From assembly GCA_030044775.1 (NCBI GenBank), contig JASICF010000221.1:1-37277 (forward strand): 37,277 bases of DNA, in the 5' to 3' direction. Under the pieces are notes generated by a model. That model worked only from the letters and a program-made list of their open reading frames with translations. It searched no databases and was not told the origin of the DNA. This DNA comes from Candidatus Sulfotelmatobacter sp. Lineage in GTDB: Bacteria; Acidobacteriota; Terriglobia; Terriglobales; Acidobacteriaceae. This document shows positions 1 through 11,241 of this stretch, in pieces. A program made the position numbers and the translations under genes. How positions within the stretch are numbered: position 1 is the first letter of the stretch; every line of letters begins with the position of its first letter.

Positions 1-272
1 CAACATCTGTGCCCGTGCCGGCGCGAAAAGGCCGACCCACTCTGCTGTATTTCTTCAAACGCGAAAAAGAAACGGGAACGCCGAGTTAGGATTCGCACTC
101 GAACTGTGGAACTGCCGCAACATGCTGACCATATAAGCAACGGCCAGAAAGCCAGAAAACGCGTTGAGTTCGGTCGTGGTCAATAAGCGTAAATCGCCTG
201 ATTTCAATGGTTGACTCCGCGCCTCGCATCTCTCCACTCGAAGAGTCAACGAGTAAGGATTATCCTTGTAGG

Positions 273-2033
273 ATGTGGCCCCGGACAATCGCCATACTTC
301 TTTTCGAATGTGCTGTTTCTCTTGCGCAAGTGGCTGCCAGATCACCTGCTAAGCCTTCACTGAGCATTAACAATCTCTGTTTTGTGGATGAACTGAAGTA
401 TTCGACGATCGAGTCCGCGATTAGCGGGTGCAGCGGAACGGGCGTTGTTGTTATCCCTCCAACATACGCTGGATCGGACTCACCGGAGAATCACAATGGC
501 GTTCCTTTGTGGGATTTTCGTCATTCGGTTCGGCCGGAGGGATTCACCCCGGTCACCGATTTCGGCGCGAAGGGCGACGCCGCAAGCGGAGCCGACGGAA
601 CAAGTGAAGAAGGCTCTACTGCATTTACCGTAACTTCCGGGTCATTCAGAGCAGGCACGGATGAAGGCAAAACCATCGTCATTACTGGGGCGGGCCCTGA
701 CAATGCATCTTTGGCGACAACTATCACATCCGTGAAAAGCTCCAATCGTGTCATCCTGGCGACGGCGGCGGGCTTTACCGCAACCGGGCTGACTTATTGG
801 TATGGAACGGAGAATACCGGAGCCTTTCAGTCCGCCTATAACTCAATGAAGCCGCTGTTCCTGCCCGCCGGGAAATTCCTGATGATCGGCACGGTGAAGG
901 GATCGACTCCATTGGTTCTGACGGGATTGGGAGAACAGTCCACAATCATTGACGATGGGACGGTCTTTTACATTCGCGGGGGCGGGGGCAATTTCTTCAA
1001 CAACTTCCGCATGCAGGCAGCCACCAGACTCACGCCGGTGGCTCCCAACGATTTCCCGACTCCATATGCAGGCACGCCGGTAGCGCTAGACCGCATTGGC
1101 CAGGGTATCGGATATCAGCCTGACTTGGATGATGTAGATGTTTGGTCCAAGGTGTCAAAGCAACAGCAATCCCAACAAGTAGGACCGGGAATACTTGCGG
1201 TTTCCGATGCGACCCACATTTACCGGATTACCGGAGACCTGATTTCGATTCTGCTATATGACGTGCAGTTCTCCGAAGTGGCACTGTGCGATTTCCGGGG
1301 GGGCAAGAATTTCGTGGCTGGTATCGCTCTATGGCACACGCCTCACAATGGCCGAACGAACAAGCAAGATACGATCCACGACAACCACGTCCGATACGCC
1401 AGCTACAGTGGAATCGCTTGGGCGGGTTCTGAAAACGTCTCCATTCTTCACAACCAGACAGAAAACAATGGAGAGAGCGGGCTGAAGAACTGTTCCAGCC
1501 GCGACGAAACCTATAATACACAGGTGCAAGTCATCGGAAATCAGACACAACACAATCATTACGACGGGCTTGATTTATCGGAGGATTACCCACACAAGGA
1601 CAAGCAGCGGGCCTCATCGATCGTGTCCGGAAACACCAGCAACTTCAATGATCGTACAGGGACCTATACCGATGGCCTGGGATGGACGCTGACGAACAAT
1701 ACCTTCGAGGGCAATGGCCTCAGCGGCATGGCGCTGGATGTTTCCGATAGCGTGATCTCGGGAAATATTCTGGAGAACAACAATACGCTGCACGAACGGT
1801 TCTCTCACCAGATGTTAATCGGGACGAGTACGGCCAGCCAGAACAACATAGTTGAACGCAATCGGATCATGGGCCCTGCTGCGGCTGGGGCTGCGATTCT
1901 GTGCACGGCACGGTCTACCGGCAATAAGTTCAATGACAATGCTGCTACGGGAGGAGCAATCTTCGACTTCAGAGCAGCTCCAGCTGAATCTAGCGGAAAC
2001 TCCGACAGTAACGGGCCGTATCCTGACAAATGA
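273..2033 (+). CDS. Secreted right-handed beta-helix (pectate-lyase-like) protein
   Basis: This gene encodes about 586 residues. I place the start at the ATG at 273 rather than the upstream in-frame ATG at 207, because residues from 273 form a signal peptide (MWPRTIAILLFECAVSLAQ). The motif VTDFGAKGDAASGADG is typical of the N-terminal edge of pectate-lyase-3 / GH28-type beta-helix proteins. The C-terminal half is full of short Asn-rich turns (for example HNQTENNGESG, NNTFEGNGLSG, GNILENNN), as expected for the rungs of a parallel beta-helix. Such proteins bind or cleave polysaccharides outside the cytoplasm. I cannot name catalytic residues, so the substrate is unknown. No strong ribosome binding site is visible; AGG lies directly against the ATG. 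It stands alone, 240 bp upstream of metH on the same strand. Confidence 0.75.
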   Translation: MWPRTIAILLFECAVSLAQVAARSPAKPSLSINNLCFVDELKYSTIESAISGCSGTGVVVIPPTYAGSDSPENHNGVPLWDFRHSVRPEGFTPVTDFGAKGDAASGADGTSEEGSTAFTVTSGSFRAGTDEGKTIVITGAGPDNASLATTITSVKSSNRVILATAAGFTATGLTYWYGTENTGAFQSAYNSMKPLFLPAGKFLMIGTVKGSTPLVLTGLGEQSTIIDDGTVFYIRGGGGNFFNNFRMQAATRLTPVAPNDFPTPYAGTPVALDRIGQGIGYQPDLDDVDVWSKVSKQQQSQQVGPGILAVSDATHIYRITGDLISILLYDVQFSEVALCDFRGGKNFVAGIALWHTPHNGRTNKQDTIHDNHVRYASYSGIAWAGSENVSILHNQTENNGESGLKNCSSRDETYNTQVQVIGNQTQHNHYDGLDLSEDYPHKDKQRASSIVSGNTSNFNDRTGTYTDGLGWTLTNNTFEGNGLSGMALDVSDSVISGNILENNNTLHERFSHQMLIGTSTASQNNIVERNRIMGPAAAGAAILCTARSTGNKFNDNAATGGAIFDFRAAPAESSGNSDSNGPYPDK

Positions 2034-2193
2034 GCAGGCTTCTTTAAGGGATTTATTCAGAAGCGGGGTCTAAGTTCGCATATCGGACCGTCCTTTTAGC
2101 CACCATTGCCGAAAAATCCCGATTTCCTTCATTGAGGGTCGATGAGTGTAATCGCCTGAAGGCCCCTCAGGGCCCGGATGGCCTGCCAATCGC

Positions 2194-2252
2194 TATAATG
2201 AATAAGGCTTAGTCCCCGGAATGCGGCCCAGCTAAAGGCCGAATCGAAGCCT
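2194..2252 (+). promoter_or_regulatory. Possible -10 box and structured leader of metH
   Basis: A perfect TATAAT lies at 2194-2199, but no convincing -35 box sits at the right distance. Downstream, AGGCTT (2205-2210) can pair with AAGCCT (2247-2252), enclosing a smaller stem CGGCC (2224-2228) with GGCCG (2237-2241). The two-stem fold ends 21 nt before the metH start, where no Shine-Dalgarno sequence is evident. A role in controlling methionine synthase is an inference. It does not match the SAM-I or cobalamin riboswitch consensus that I know. Confidence 0.3.
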
Positions 2253-2273
2253 CCTCCAAGTCATCAATAAGAC

Positions 2274-3406
2274 ATGAAAAAAGCCCATCAGCATCCTCTG
2301 GAAAAGATCCTCGACAATCGTATTGCCATCATCGATGGAGCGATGGGCACGACGATTCGGACTTACGGGATGAAGGAACTGGATATCCGTGGGCTCCGGT
2401 TCAAGGACGCGCCGAAAAGTCTCTTAAACGATGGTGACCTGTTCTCCCTGACGAAGGCAGAAATGATTGGAGACATCCATCGCCGGTTTCTCGAAGCGGG
2501 AGCGGACATCATCGAGACGAACACGTTCGGAGCCACGAGCATCGCCCAGAGCGAGTTTTTTGTGGAGGATCCGCGGGAACACGGCGGCCGAAAGGATCCT
2601 GAGTTTTACCAGAAGATTATCGACGACACGTTTCTCAGCGAGTTGACCTGGGATATCAATGAGCAATCGGCGCAGCTGTGCCGCGAATGGGCTGATCGGG
2701 TTGCAAACGCGACCTCGCGCGCGCGATTTGTGGCAGGAGCGATCGGACCGCTCACGGTTTCTCTTTCGAACTCACCGGATGCCGATGACCCGGGATTTCG
2801 GGTTGTCAGCTTCGATCAGGTGAGAACCGCTTACGCGCTCCAGGTGCGCGCTCTCATCGCTGGCGGTGTAGATGTGCTTCTGGTCGAGACCGTCTTCGAC
2901 TCTCTTAACGCCAAAGCGGCCCTTGTCGCAATCCGCGAAGTGTTCGAGAGGGATGGAAAAGAGCTGCCGATTATGATCTCGGCAGCGGTGGGACGGGGCG
3001 GCGAAACGATGATTTCGGGCCAAACGACGGAGGCCTTCTGGAACGCGGTGCGGCACGTTAAGCCGCTATCGGTGGGCCTCAACTGCTCGCTCGGTCCCGA
3101 ACCTATGTATCCGTTTCTGGAGGAACTTTCGCAGAAGGCGGACGTGGCAATCTCGTGTTATCCAAATGCCGGGCTGCCCAATCCCTTGTCGGAGACCGGC
3201 TTTGATTTGCAGCCGCAGGACATGGCCCGTTATCTCGGCGATTTTGCCCGGGGAGGGTTGATCAACATCGCAGGCGGCTGCTGCGGAAACACTCCTGAGC
3301 ATATAGCGGCGATCGCGAAAGCGCTCGAGGGCGCCGCTCCGCGAAGATTTGGGAATCGACTCAATGAAGTGTCTTTCGCGCGGCAAGGCGAGATCGAGAG
3401 TCGAGT

Positions 3407-3410
<4 letters not shown>
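2274..3410 (+). CDS. metH: Methionine synthase, homocysteine-binding subunit (split MetH, N-terminal module)
   Basis: This 378-residue protein matches the homocysteine S-methyltransferase module of cobalamin-dependent methionine synthase. That module binds zinc and homocysteine and accepts a methyl group from methylcobalamin. The family signature DGAMGTTI is at residues 21-28. The three zinc-binding cysteines are visible: Cys271 in GLNCSLGP and Cys336-Cys337 in [10 protein letters not shown]. In E. coli and most bacteria this module is the N-terminal quarter of one chain of about 1,230 residues. Here it ends in a stop codon in the linker, and the remaining modules start in the next gene with a 4-base GTGA overlap. 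The two products together (1,287 residues) cover the whole enzyme, so this is a gene split, not a truncation. Translational coupling should keep the subunits in balance. Confidence 0.93.
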
Positions 3411-6136
<2,726 letters not shown>

Positions 6137-6186
6137 ACCCGAATTCCAGATCGGCGGCCTAAAACGAGATGCCTCAATTTGATCGT

Positions 6187-6277
6187 GCGGAGCCTCTGCA
6201 AATGTATAGCTCCGCGAAACCAAGCGCGCCGGCGTTCGGATTGCTCCACTGGTGTTCGCCGTGGAACGGGAGCAATC
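6187..6277 (+). terminator. Two hairpins after metH, possible terminator
   Basis: GCGGAGC (6187-6193) pairs with GCTCCGC (6209-6215). GATTGCTCC (6239-6247) pairs with GGAGCAATC (6269-6277). Both stems are perfect and lie 50-140 bp after the methionine synthase stop. Neither is followed by a real T run, so intrinsic termination is uncertain. They may instead be structured 3' RNA. Confidence 0.35.
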
Positions 6278-6370
6278 GAGATTTGTTAGAACTCGATTTG
6301 CTGGCGCGCACGGTGTCAAACTGCCTGGAGTCCCCTTATCTCCTCTAGCGGTTGCGGGAGGTTTTTGCCG

Positions 6371-6592
6371 CTAGGAAGACGGCGCACTGACCTCGATATC
6401 GGCATCCCTCCAGAGAACTTCCCTGTCTGCCAAGGCCACAATGTAGGCCATGACTTCGTTCTTTCCTTCGCGGGGAAGAAGGTCGGAGTATACGCGGACA
6501 ATTTCGCCGCGCTCTTTCGTTGCCGGGTTGTGAACGATCTCTCCAACCTGGAAGCGTCTCCTGGCCGCAACTAACGTCCGTTTCCTGCTCAC
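6371..6592 (-). CDS. Small conserved hypothetical protein, possibly SH3-like barrel
   Basis: The frame encodes 73 residues if translation starts at the GTG at 6590-6592, which has GAGG nine bases upstream. A longer frame to 6661 has no such site. The N-terminus is very basic (MSRKRTLVAARRR). It is followed by FQVGEIVHNPATKERGEIVRVY and a segment ending in EVLWRDADIE, alternating hydrophobic strands and Gly/Pro turns as in small KOW- or SH3-like barrels. I recognise the style of this protein from other Acidobacteria but know no function. An inverted repeat, CTAGCGG (6345-6351) with CCGCTAG (6368-6374), spans its stop codon. It is transcribed toward metH. Confidence 0.5.
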   Translation of the reverse strand: MSRKRTLVAARRRFQVGEIVHNPATKERGEIVRVYSDLLPREGKNEVMAYIVALADREVLWRDADIEVSAPSS

Positions 6593-7133
6593 AACTAAAA
6601 TCCTCGACCTGTTGACACCGGACACTTTGTGACGCAAAATCCCGGTTTGTGGGCGGGCCACCCCCTGCGCCCGTAGGGTTAACCGAACACGCGGATCGCC
6701 AGTAGGGCAACCGAAAACGGCCCCGTCAAGAGCCTAGGTCTTGATGGGGAGGGACCCGAGCCCGCCCACCGTTCATCTTTCTAAAGCCAGCTGGTTTGCG
6801 ACCGTGAAGCACATCACTGGGGATTGTGATGTTTGTCAATCCAAAGACATGATTGCGATTTCTTGTTTGCGCACTAAAATAGGGGGTGCGATTGCCTTCC
6901 ATGCCGGGAGGGCGCAATGTCTTTACTTGATGTTGTGGTTGCCAAAAAACGAATCGCTTCCTCCTCGAAGCACTTGAACAGAGTGAGCCGGGTGTTGTAT
7001 GAATTGCGCATCTTTCTTCCTGAGATTTAGCAGAAATCGAGCCGGGCCGAACAGCGTCAAAGTAGGACATTTTTCGAATCCCAAAGAACGCGGATCGGTG
7101 TAATTCATCCGCAGGTCATCAACAGGGAGCGGT
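6593..7133. other. Structured intergenic region with direct repeats and hairpins
   Basis: I see no convincing gene in these 541 bases. Two similar 18-19-mers, both beginning GTAGGG and containing AACCGAA, lie at 6673-6690 and 6702-6720. Directly after them is a strong hairpin: CCCCGTCAAGA (6721-6731) with TCTTGATGGGG (6739-6749), 11 pairs including one G-T, around a 7-base loop. Further on are two mutually exclusive hairpins: ACATCAC (6811-6817) with GTGATGT (6826-6832), or GGATTG (6821-6826) with CAATCC (6837-6842). The region separates the small minus-strand gene from the helix-turn-helix gene at 7134. Confidence 0.5.
6853..6880 (+). promoter_or_regulatory. Candidate sigma-70 promoter for the HTH gene at 7134
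   Basis: TTGCGA (6853-6858) and TAAAAT (6875-6880) are separated by 16 bases. A transcript starting near 6887 would have a leader of about 245 nt before the ATG at 7134. The -10 box is good and the -35 box is moderate. Confidence 0.35.
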
Positions 7134-7589
7134 ATGAAGCTTTTGAATGGCTGGAAGGAAATTGCGGATCATCTCCGTCTTACAGTGCGTACGGCGCAGC
7201 GATGGGAACAGCTGGGCCTTCCCGTCCGCCGGATATCGCAGAGCTTATGCAGCCCGGTCGTGGCCATTCCGGATGAGATCGAGTTGTGGACCCGAACCCG
7301 CAACCTAAAAACCGGCGCCGCGCTGCTGGTATCGAACAAATTTCTTGTGACTCGCCTGGCCGAATCGCGGGAAACGCACTCGAAAACGCGACACGAGACG
7401 CGAACACTGCTCGGCGAATTAGGCGCCCTGGGTCTTGAACAGCAAAGGCTGTTGTCGCTTATCCAGGCGAACTTGGCCTGGCGCCTCCCATCGCTGGAAA
7501 AGAAAAGCCGCTCTTCACGCGCGGCCCCGTGGCATGGTTTTCCTGTTGCCCCACGGAATGCGGACCGTGATGTCTTTGTCAGACTATAA
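7134..7589 (+). CDS. Short helix-turn-helix protein (paralogue A)
   Basis: This 151-residue protein begins with a DNA-binding segment of the excisionase/MerR-like winged-helix type: GWKEIADHLRLTVRTAQRWE followed by QLGLPVRR (residues 6-33). A segment PVVAIPDEIELWTRTR follows, as in helix-turn-helix proteins that close with a short helix. The rest is helical and Arg/Lys-rich with no domain I recognise. A good ribosome binding site (AGGGAG) precedes the ATG. The gene ends about 55 bp before the CheB-CheR fusion on the same strand, so the two may be co-transcribed. A paralogue of identical length (151 aa) lies at 10786-11241 on the other side of the fusion gene. It is most likely a transcription regulator; its target is unknown. 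Confidence 0.75.
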   Translation: MKLLNGWKEIADHLRLTVRTAQRWEQLGLPVRRISQSLCSPVVAIPDEIELWTRTRNLKTGAALLVSNKFLVTRLAESRETHSKTRHETRTLLGELGALGLEQQRLLSLIQANLAWRLPSLEKKSRSSRAAPWHGFPVAPRNADRDVFVRL

Positions 7590-7643
7590 TTGACTGTTCC
7601 AAAATCGTGTTTTTCTTCTTTCGGGAGTCCTGGGAATACTTGC

Positions 7644-10284
7644 ATGCCGGGAGCGACGAAAAAATCGGCCAAGCGTCGGCGCTCCGTCGAACCGCGCAAG
7701 AATCGCGGCAATTCAAATCGTAGTCCTTCAAATCACACACCCTTGATTCGCGCCACCTTCCCGCTCGTGGCCATCGGCGCTTCCGCGGGGGGGGCTCGAA
7801 GCTTTCAGCAATCTGCTGCGTGCTTTACCGCCCGAACCGGGCGTGGCCCTCATCTTTATTCCACACCTCGATCCCACGCACGAAAGTGCGATGGTGGAGC
7901 TGTTGTCCCGCACCACCCGCTTGCCCGTCTTCCAGGCGGCGGAAGGCACCCAGGTAGCCTGTAACTGCCTGTATGTTTTGCCGCCGAATTCCGACATGCG
8001 GATCGCCGACGGCATCTTGCATCTGCTGCGCCGGGAAGCCGGCCGCGGCCAGCATATGCCGATCGACACGTTTTTCCGCTCCCTCGCCGAGGATCAGACC
8101 TCGAACGCCATCGGCGTGATTCTCTCCGGCACCGCCAACGACGGCACGCTTGGCCTGCTTGCCATCAAGAACAACGGCGGCATCACTCTTGCGCAGGATA
8201 GCGACTCCGCCAAGTACGATGGCATGCCGCACAGCGCCACGGCGGCGGGGGTGGTTGACTTTGTCCTTCCTCCCGACCGCATCGCGCAGGAACTGATCCG
8301 CATCCAGAAGCAGCCCTTGACGGAAAAGGGCAAAGACACGTTCGACGGCAATGAGCGCCTGTTGAAGGAAGTCTTCCGCTTGCTGAAAAACGTCAGCAAG
8401 GTTGATTTCATCGACTACAAGATCGCCACCATTCGGCGGCGCATTCTGCGGCGCATGAGCATCAACCGCGTGGAAGAACTCGGCGATTACGTGAAGCTGC
8501 TTCACCGCAATCCGCAGGAGATCGAAGCTCTCTACCGCGACGTGCTGATCAACGTCACCAGTTTCTTTCGCAATCCCGAAGTTTTCGAAGGTTTGCGCGA
8601 ATTTGTGTATCCGAAAATCCTCGCCAACCGGTCATCTTCCGAGCCGATCCGCGTCTGGGTTCCGGGCTGCTCGACGGGCGAAGAAACCTACTCGCACGCC
8701 ATCTCTCTGGTCGAGACGCTTTCCGAAATGCGTCTGGAAGTGCCGGTGCAGATTTTCGGCACCGATCTCAGCGAAAGCGCCATTCAGCGCGCCCGCGCCG
8801 GCGTGTACAAGGAAAGTATCGCCAACGAAGTTTCCGAAGTTCGCCTGCGCCGTTTCTTCCATAAGGCGAACGGCGGCTACCAGATCTCCAAGTCGATTCG
8901 CGACATGTGCGTGTTCGCGCGCCAAAACGTTTTCAGCGATCCGCCGTTTTCCCGCATGGACCTGATCAGTTGCCGCAATGTTCTGATTTACCTGAGCCCG
9001 ATCCTGCAGAAGAAAGTGATTCCCATTTTCCACTATGCCTTGAAGCCAAACGGATTCCTGCTGGTGGGGAGCACGGAGGGTTTGCTGGGCTCGGGTTCGG
9101 AGATCTTCGATCTTGTCGATCGCAAATCGAAAATCTACCAGAAGCGGGCAGTTCCATCTCCGGTCACGTTCGGAATGACGATCAGCGAGGAAGGACCGCG
9201 CGAACCCGGCCGGGAACGGCCGCATCAAGGTGCCAAAGATGAACTGCCGACGAAGACGCCCGCCGACGTGCAACGCGAAGCCGACCGTCTTCTGCTCACC
9301 AAGTACGTTCCCTCCGCCGTGGTGGTGAACGACGATCTTGAAATTGTGCAAAGCCGTGGCCGTACCAACCGCTACTTGGAGCTTCCAACCGGCCGGGCCA
9401 GCCTGAACCTGCTCAAGATGGCGCGTTCCGGCCTCTTGTATGAGTTGCGCGCCCTTATCGAGCACGCCCGGAAGCACGCCGTTCCCGCGTTTAAAGAGAG
9501 AGTAGTCATGGAAGATGCGAACGGCGGCGCCACGGTGCGGCTTGAGGTGATCCCGTTCCGCACCCCGGCGCGCGACCAGCGCCATTTCCTGGTGCTGTTC
9601 GAGGAGATGGAGCACACAACAATTGCCGCTCATGCGAAAGCTCCGCAGCGGACCAGGGGAGTTTCCGAGTTAAAAGATGTACAGATCGCCCAGCTCAAGC
9701 AGGAACTGGCCAGCACCAAGGAATATCTGCAGTCGATCATCGAATCGCAGGAAGCGACCAACGAGGAGTTGCAGTCGGCCAACGAAGAAATTCAGTCGGG
9801 CAATGAAGAACTGCAGAGCACAAACGAAGAATTGCAGACATCGAAAGAAGAGCTGGAATCGGCCAACGAAGAGCTGAACACGGTGAACGAAGAAATCCAG
9901 AATCGCAACCAGCAATTGGCCCAGCTCAGCAACGACCTGCTCAATGTGCTGAACAGCGCAACCATCCCCATTATCATGCTGGGCGAGGACCTGCACATTC
10001 GCCGTTATACTCCCGAAGCCGAGCGCGTTTTCGGCTTCTCCGACAATGATATGGGCAAAGCCCTGACGCACTTGCCCACGAGCCTGCAGATTCCGCAACT
10101 GGAGCGCTGGCTGCTCGACGTGATGCGCGACATCCAGATGCGGACCGAGCAGGTCCAGACGCGGGATGGGAAATCTTACAAGCTCCGCATTACGCCGTAT
10201 CGCACGCTGGAAAATAAGATCGACGGCGTGGTGCTCACTCTATTCGACATCACCGACGTGGTTGGAAAGAATAAAGGGAATTGA
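7644..10284 (+). CDS. CheB-CheR-coiled coil-PAS fusion protein, frame broken in the CheB domain
   Basis: The longest open frame starts at a GTG at 7843, but the CheB methylesterase domain clearly begins upstream in another frame. FPLVAIGASAGG ends at an 8-G run (7787-7794), and LEAFSNLLRALPPEPG continues one frame over. Removing one G gives a continuous protein of about 879 residues from the ATG at 7644. Visible parts, in order, are as follows. CheB shows its catalytic Ser at 7782-7784, His in IPHLDP at 7864, and LSGTANDGT. CheR has an N-terminal helical part (FIDYKIATIRRRILRRM), an AdoMet motif PGCSTGEE and SCRNVLIYL. A long heptad coiled coil (NEELQSANEEIQ repeats, 9680-9930) follows, then a C-terminal PAS domain. 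There is no receiver or histidine kinase domain. Such fusions methylate and demethylate chemoreceptors or act as sensory scaffolds. The break may be a sequencing error, a true mutation or slippage. Confidence 0.88.
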
Positions 10285-10331
10285 TGGCCGGTGGACGAGC
10301 GGGGAACCGAAAGCCCGCACAAGAAAACAGC

Positions 10332-10667
10332 CTAGAGATCCTCGCCCAAAATTTCCAGCTGCGATTTCAGGCGTTCAAGCGCGGAAGCCAGGAAGAACGC
10401 ATCGGCCTCAGTAAGCGGTATTTTTTGAACAAAGCGCGAAATCATGTCGTAGCCTCTGCGCGCATTCATTCGATTGCGCACTTTCCTGACCTGGTTATCA
10501 TGGCTTTTCAGGGCGATATCCGCGAAGGTTAAGGCAGTCTCCACATCCACTTTGAGAAATTCGGCGCTGGCGCGCTTGAGGTCGGCGTCCGTGGCAAGAA
10601 TCTCGTCAATCGTGGGTTTCTTGGCGGCGAACCTGTAGGCTCGAGCGGCCTTCCTGGACTGAGGCAT
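10332..10667 (-). CDS. Conserved hypothetical helical protein
   Basis: I take the ATG at 10665-10667 as the start, giving 111 residues (MPQSRKAARAYRFAAKKPTIDE...). The in-frame extension upstream to 10775 has unlike composition. The protein appears wholly alpha-helical, with a basic N-terminus, a central segment VDVETALTFADIALKS and a C-terminal SALERLKSQLEILGEDL. It contains no motif I can name. It is convergent with the CheB-CheR gene (47 bp between stops) and lies 118 bp downstream of helix-turn-helix paralogue B on the same strand, so it may share that transcript. No clear Shine-Dalgarno sequence is visible. Confidence 0.55.
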   Translation of the reverse strand: MPQSRKAARAYRFAAKKPTIDEILATDADLKRASAEFLKVDVETALTFADIALKSHDNQVRKVRNRMNARRGYDMISRFVQKIPLTEADAFFLASALERLKSQLEILGEDL

Positions 10668-10785
10668 GGCTGGTCGGATGTCAGCACAAAGAGCGAAGGT
10701 TGCCGGTGAAATACGGAGCGAGCGGACTTCAACGCGCGTGCGGGCGAGGGCGATTAACTCGCCTTCCCAACGCAAGGCTGGCCGA

Positions 10786-11241
10786 TCAGGTCAACCACTG
10801 CTTTGTTTCCCCGATCAAAATCCGCAAGGGAAAACACCCCCCGGTTGGCGGGGGGGGGACACTTTTCAAGTGAATGTTTTCGACGGTCAAATGGAGCGTC
10901 TGCAGCGTGGTCCGCAATTCCTCCCGCAGTTCCATCATCTGGTCGCGGAGGCGCACCATCTCCAGGATGCCCTCCGTAATACCGCGGGCGGGAGCGCGGC
11001 TGTCACTTATTGTCCTGGGCAAAGAAAAAACTCCACGGTAGGGACTTGCCGCAACCCAGGCATCGAGTTCAACTTTTGTGGCGACGACGGCGGCGCGCGA
11101 TTTTGCCGCAGGGCGCCGCACCGGAAGTCCCATCTCGCGCTCGTAGCGTTGCACTGTGCGCACACCTTTGCCGAGATAGCTGGCGATATCTTTCCAGCCA
11201 GCCAGAAACTTGGGTGCTTCTCCCTTTTTGTTCGCAGCCAT
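10786..11241 (-). CDS. Short helix-turn-helix protein (paralogue B)
   Basis: This 151-residue protein starts at the ATG at 11239-11241, preceded by GAGGG six bases upstream; the longer frame to 11331 is unlikely. It carries the same DNA-binding segment as the protein at 7134: GWKDIASYLGKGVRTVQRYE followed by REMGLPVRR. It then has a VVATKVELDAWV segment and a predicted helix or coiled coil (LRDQMMELREELRTTLQTLHLTVENIHL). Near its end a 9-base G/C homopolymer (10850-10858) encodes PPP, so a one-base slip would replace the last 20-odd residues. It flanks the CheB-CheR fusion on the opposite side from paralogue A and probably regulates transcription; the target is unknown. Confidence 0.75.
   Translation of the reverse strand: MAANKKGEAPKFLAGWKDIASYLGKGVRTVQRYEREMGLPVRRPAAKSRAAVVATKVELDAWVAASPYRGVFSLPRTISDSRAPARGITEGILEMVRLRDQMMELREELRTTLQTLHLTVENIHLKSVPPPPTGGCFPLRILIGETKQWLT

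Noticed and set aside
60-150. Possible tRNA near the left edge (TTCG-containing segment)
   Set aside because: No acceptor stem or cloverleaf could be drawn.
2225-2252. SAM-II riboswitch upstream of metH
   Set aside because: Only a short 3' similarity (GCTAAAGG) is seen; the P1 stem and the conserved loop of the class are absent.
8632-9633. 333-codon open frame antisense to the CheB-CheR gene
   Set aside because: It is a shadow of the high-GC CheR coding sequence. The plus-strand frame has clear CheR motifs, and the antisense product matches no family.
9680-9930. Tandem DNA repeat within the CheB-CheR gene
   Set aside because: The periodicity comes from heptad coding of a coiled coil (NEELQS-type units), a normal feature of this fusion family, and the DNA units are not identical.
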